Shown: positions 62,783 through 64,000 of the stretch, piece after piece
Layout of the letters: each line of letters opens with the position of its first letter
How positions within the stretch are numbered: the first letter of the stretch is position 1
From: JBCDHN01 sp965224535
GTDB lineage: Bacteria; Verrucomicrobiota; Verrucomicrobiia; Verrucomicrobiales; DEV007
DNA: 64,000 nt
NCBI GenBank assembly: GCA_965224535.1
Contig: CBDCZR010000022.1
Coordinates: 124,001-188,000, forward strand
Direction of reading: 5' to 3'
Translations under genes and position numbers: made by a program
Notes under the pieces: model-generated
What the model was told of the DNA's origin: nothing
The model's database searches: none
What the model saw: only the letters and a program-made list of their open reading frames with translations

Positions 62783-63080
62783 GGCTCGCACGAAGACACG
62801 AAGGCACAAAGGGCAATTTTAGCCCAGCCCGTGCATGAATTGCGACGCTTTCAGAGCCCTTCGTGTCTTTGTGCGAGGATTAACCGTTCAAAGCCCCGGC
62901 GTTTTCGGCGCCGCGGTGGTTGAAACGGTCATGCCAAAATCCACCCAGTGAGGCTCGGCACGAAGACACGAAGGCGCAAAGGGCAATTTAGCCCAGCCCG
63001 TGCATGAATTGCGACGTTTTCAGAGCCTCAGAGCCCTTCGTGCCTTTGTGTCTTCGTGCGAGAATTAATCAAAGCCCCTC
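62737..63080. repeat. 169-bp tandem duplication with inverted-repeat copies C and D
   Basis: Unit 1 (62737-62905) starts in the last 46 bp of the symporter gene, and unit 2 begins again at 62906 with the same 46 bp, differing at three bases. Each unit holds one inverted repeat (C 62785-62877, D 62954-63062) with arms CGAAGACACGAAGGC... and the centre CAATTTTAGCCCAGCCCGTG. Both also contain TCAAAGCCCC, the 3' end of the downstream oxidoreductase gene. Confidence 0.75.
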
Positions 63081-64000
63081 AACCTCCCATCCCTCGCGAT
63101 AGGGCTCGCGAACCAGCTTGTTGGCTGAATCGGAGTTGGTGAACTTCAGCGACTCGCTGTCCCAAAGCAACGTTTGCCCCGGATGACGCATCGCCACCGT
63201 TCCTAGCAGAACCACCTCCGTCATCGGCCCCGCATATTCAAAACTCGCCAACGGCAACTCGCTGATGTCGCCGCGAATGGAGTCGGCGAAATTTCCGTGG
63301 TGATTCTGGCCGGGGACGGCTTCGAATTTTTCGTCCGATTTCTGCCCCTCGCGATAAATCGTGGCCGCGCCGCCGCCGTGCGGAATGGTGAGGGCGCCGG
63401 TGGTTCCAATCACCAGCGTACCGCTGCGCGGGACGTTTTCCCTAACGCCGCCAACGGCTGCGATGGCGGGCTCGCCCGGAAACTTGGCGCCGTCGTACCA
63501 AACGAAGTCGAAGTCGCCGTCGGTCTGGTCGTTGCCCTTCATCCGGTAAGCCACTTGGGCGCTGAGCGGCCAACTGTCTGCATCCACCGGGCCCTCGCCG
63601 TGTTGCGTGGCGGACAGCGCTTTGGGCGCGTTGAGCCCGTGGAACCAGGGGTGGACGATATGGCAGGCCATGTCGCCCAGGGTGCCCGTACCGTAGTTGA
63701 TACGCTTGCGCCAGTTGCTGGGATGATACTGGCCCTTTTTGTAGGGAACCAGGGGGCTACCCGCGCACCAGTGATCCCAATCCAGCCCTTCTGGCACCGG
63801 ATCTTCGCCCGCGGGCAGCGGACTCATGGAACCCCACGATTTCGGGTTCATGCTGTGGACGGATTTCACTTTGCCGACGATTTCCGCGCGCAAGAGCGCC
63901 GATGCAGTGCGGTTGCCGCTGCTGGAGCCAACCTGGATGCCCATCTGCGTTTTCAGGTTGTTTTTGGCGGCGTATTCGGTCAGCGCGCGGCATTCGTGCA
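63069..64000 (-). CDS. Gfo/Idh/MocA-family oxidoreductase, 5' end outside window
   Basis: Reading leftward, the frame is open at 64000 (CRALTEYAAKNNLKTQMGIQ) and ends at 63069; about 310 C-terminal residues are present. GLDWDHWCAGSPLVPYKKGQ, YGTGTLGDMACHIVHPWFHG (with the conserved Gly-Asp and His) and NHHGNFADSIRG are typical of Planctomycete/Verrucomicrobial members of this NAD(P)-dependent sugar-dehydrogenase family. The Rossmann domain lies beyond the window, so the cofactor site and signal peptide cannot be seen. Confidence 0.88.
   Translation of the reverse strand, partial: HECRALTEYAAKNNLKTQMGIQVGSSSGNRTASALLRAEIVGKVKSVHSMNPKSWGSMSPLPAGEDPVPEGLDWDHWCAGSPLVPYKKGQYHPSNWRKRINYGTGTLGDMACHIVHPWFHGLNAPKALSATQHGEGPVDADSWPLSAQVAYRMKGNDQTDGDFDFVWYDGAKFPGEPAIAAVGGVRENVPRSGTLVIGTTGALTIPHGGGAATIYREGQKSDEKFEAVPGQNHHGNFADSIRGDISELPLASFEYAGPMTEVVLLGTVAMRHPGQTLLWDSESLKFTNSDSANKLVREPYREGWEVEGL

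Overview
The window looks like a chromosome segment from a member of the Verrucomicrobiota, or a close PVC relative. The main clues are paired DUF1549/DUF1501 secreted proteins, a second chromosomal DUF1501 protein, many GC-rich minus-strand metabolic genes, very large TPR proteins, and short dispersed hairpin repeats in intergenic DNA. This placement is inference: there is no rRNA in the window. The chromosomal DNA (about 1-10.4 kb and 39.6-64 kb) is GC-rich. The DNA between is visibly poorer in GC and uses different codons.

Left chromosome (1-10.4 kb): a partial PIG-L deacetylase, a selenocysteine tRNA, a decayed NYN gene, NDH-2, bioA, a fold-back repeat, an Hsp70-family ATPase, a small protein that may be translated from a leaderless message, two membrane-anchored Sel1-type proteins, and a secreted aldose 1-epimerase.

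Mobile element (about 10,407-39,638, 29.2 kb): I infer an integrated plasmid-like element inserted beside tRNA-Ser(CGA). Its ends carry an imperfect 18-bp repeat (15/18 identical, ending in CAATTGG). It holds a large serine recombinase at the tRNA end and, in order: an HTH ORF at attL; NYN-type proteins; two tandem Replic_Relax-like winged-helix proteins; a TraG/VirD4-like coupling ATPase with a coiled-coil membrane partner; SSB; an XRE repressor divergent from a secreted cargo operon (166-aa protein, SHD1-DUF1549/DUF1553 protein, DUF1501 protein); a NYN gene broken by an IS3-family insertion; a compact structured RNA candidate with its own promoter and terminator; an FRG-domain protein; a tyrosine recombinase; a PIN-type toxin-antitoxin pair; an iteron origin and RepA initiator; ParA with a small ribbon-helix-helix partner and a candidate parS; a DUF2637 (SpdA-like) protein; and small regulators. 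No relaxase of a classical family and no VirB4-type secretion genes are visible, so transfer would need help or an unrecognised mechanism.

Right chromosome (39.6-64 kb): tRNA-Ser, gatA, a TIM-barrel isomerase-like protein, a secreted protein gene split at an eight-base poly-G tract, a 1236-aa lipoprotein, a giant TPR protein, sdhA-sdhB without sdhC, a decayed ParE toxin with its antitoxin, a DUF1501 protein, a glycosyltransferase/FkbM methyltransferase pair, coaX, a dicarboxylate/amino-acid symporter and a partial Gfo/Idh/MocA oxidoreductase. Two intergenic regions carry tandem copies of a short inverted repeat, one of them inside a 169-bp duplication.

The observations I would check first are the structured RNA at 26.76-26.98 kb next to the FRG gene, the integrase reading frame that runs through its own attachment site, and the DUF1549/DUF1501 cargo under an apparent XRE operator.
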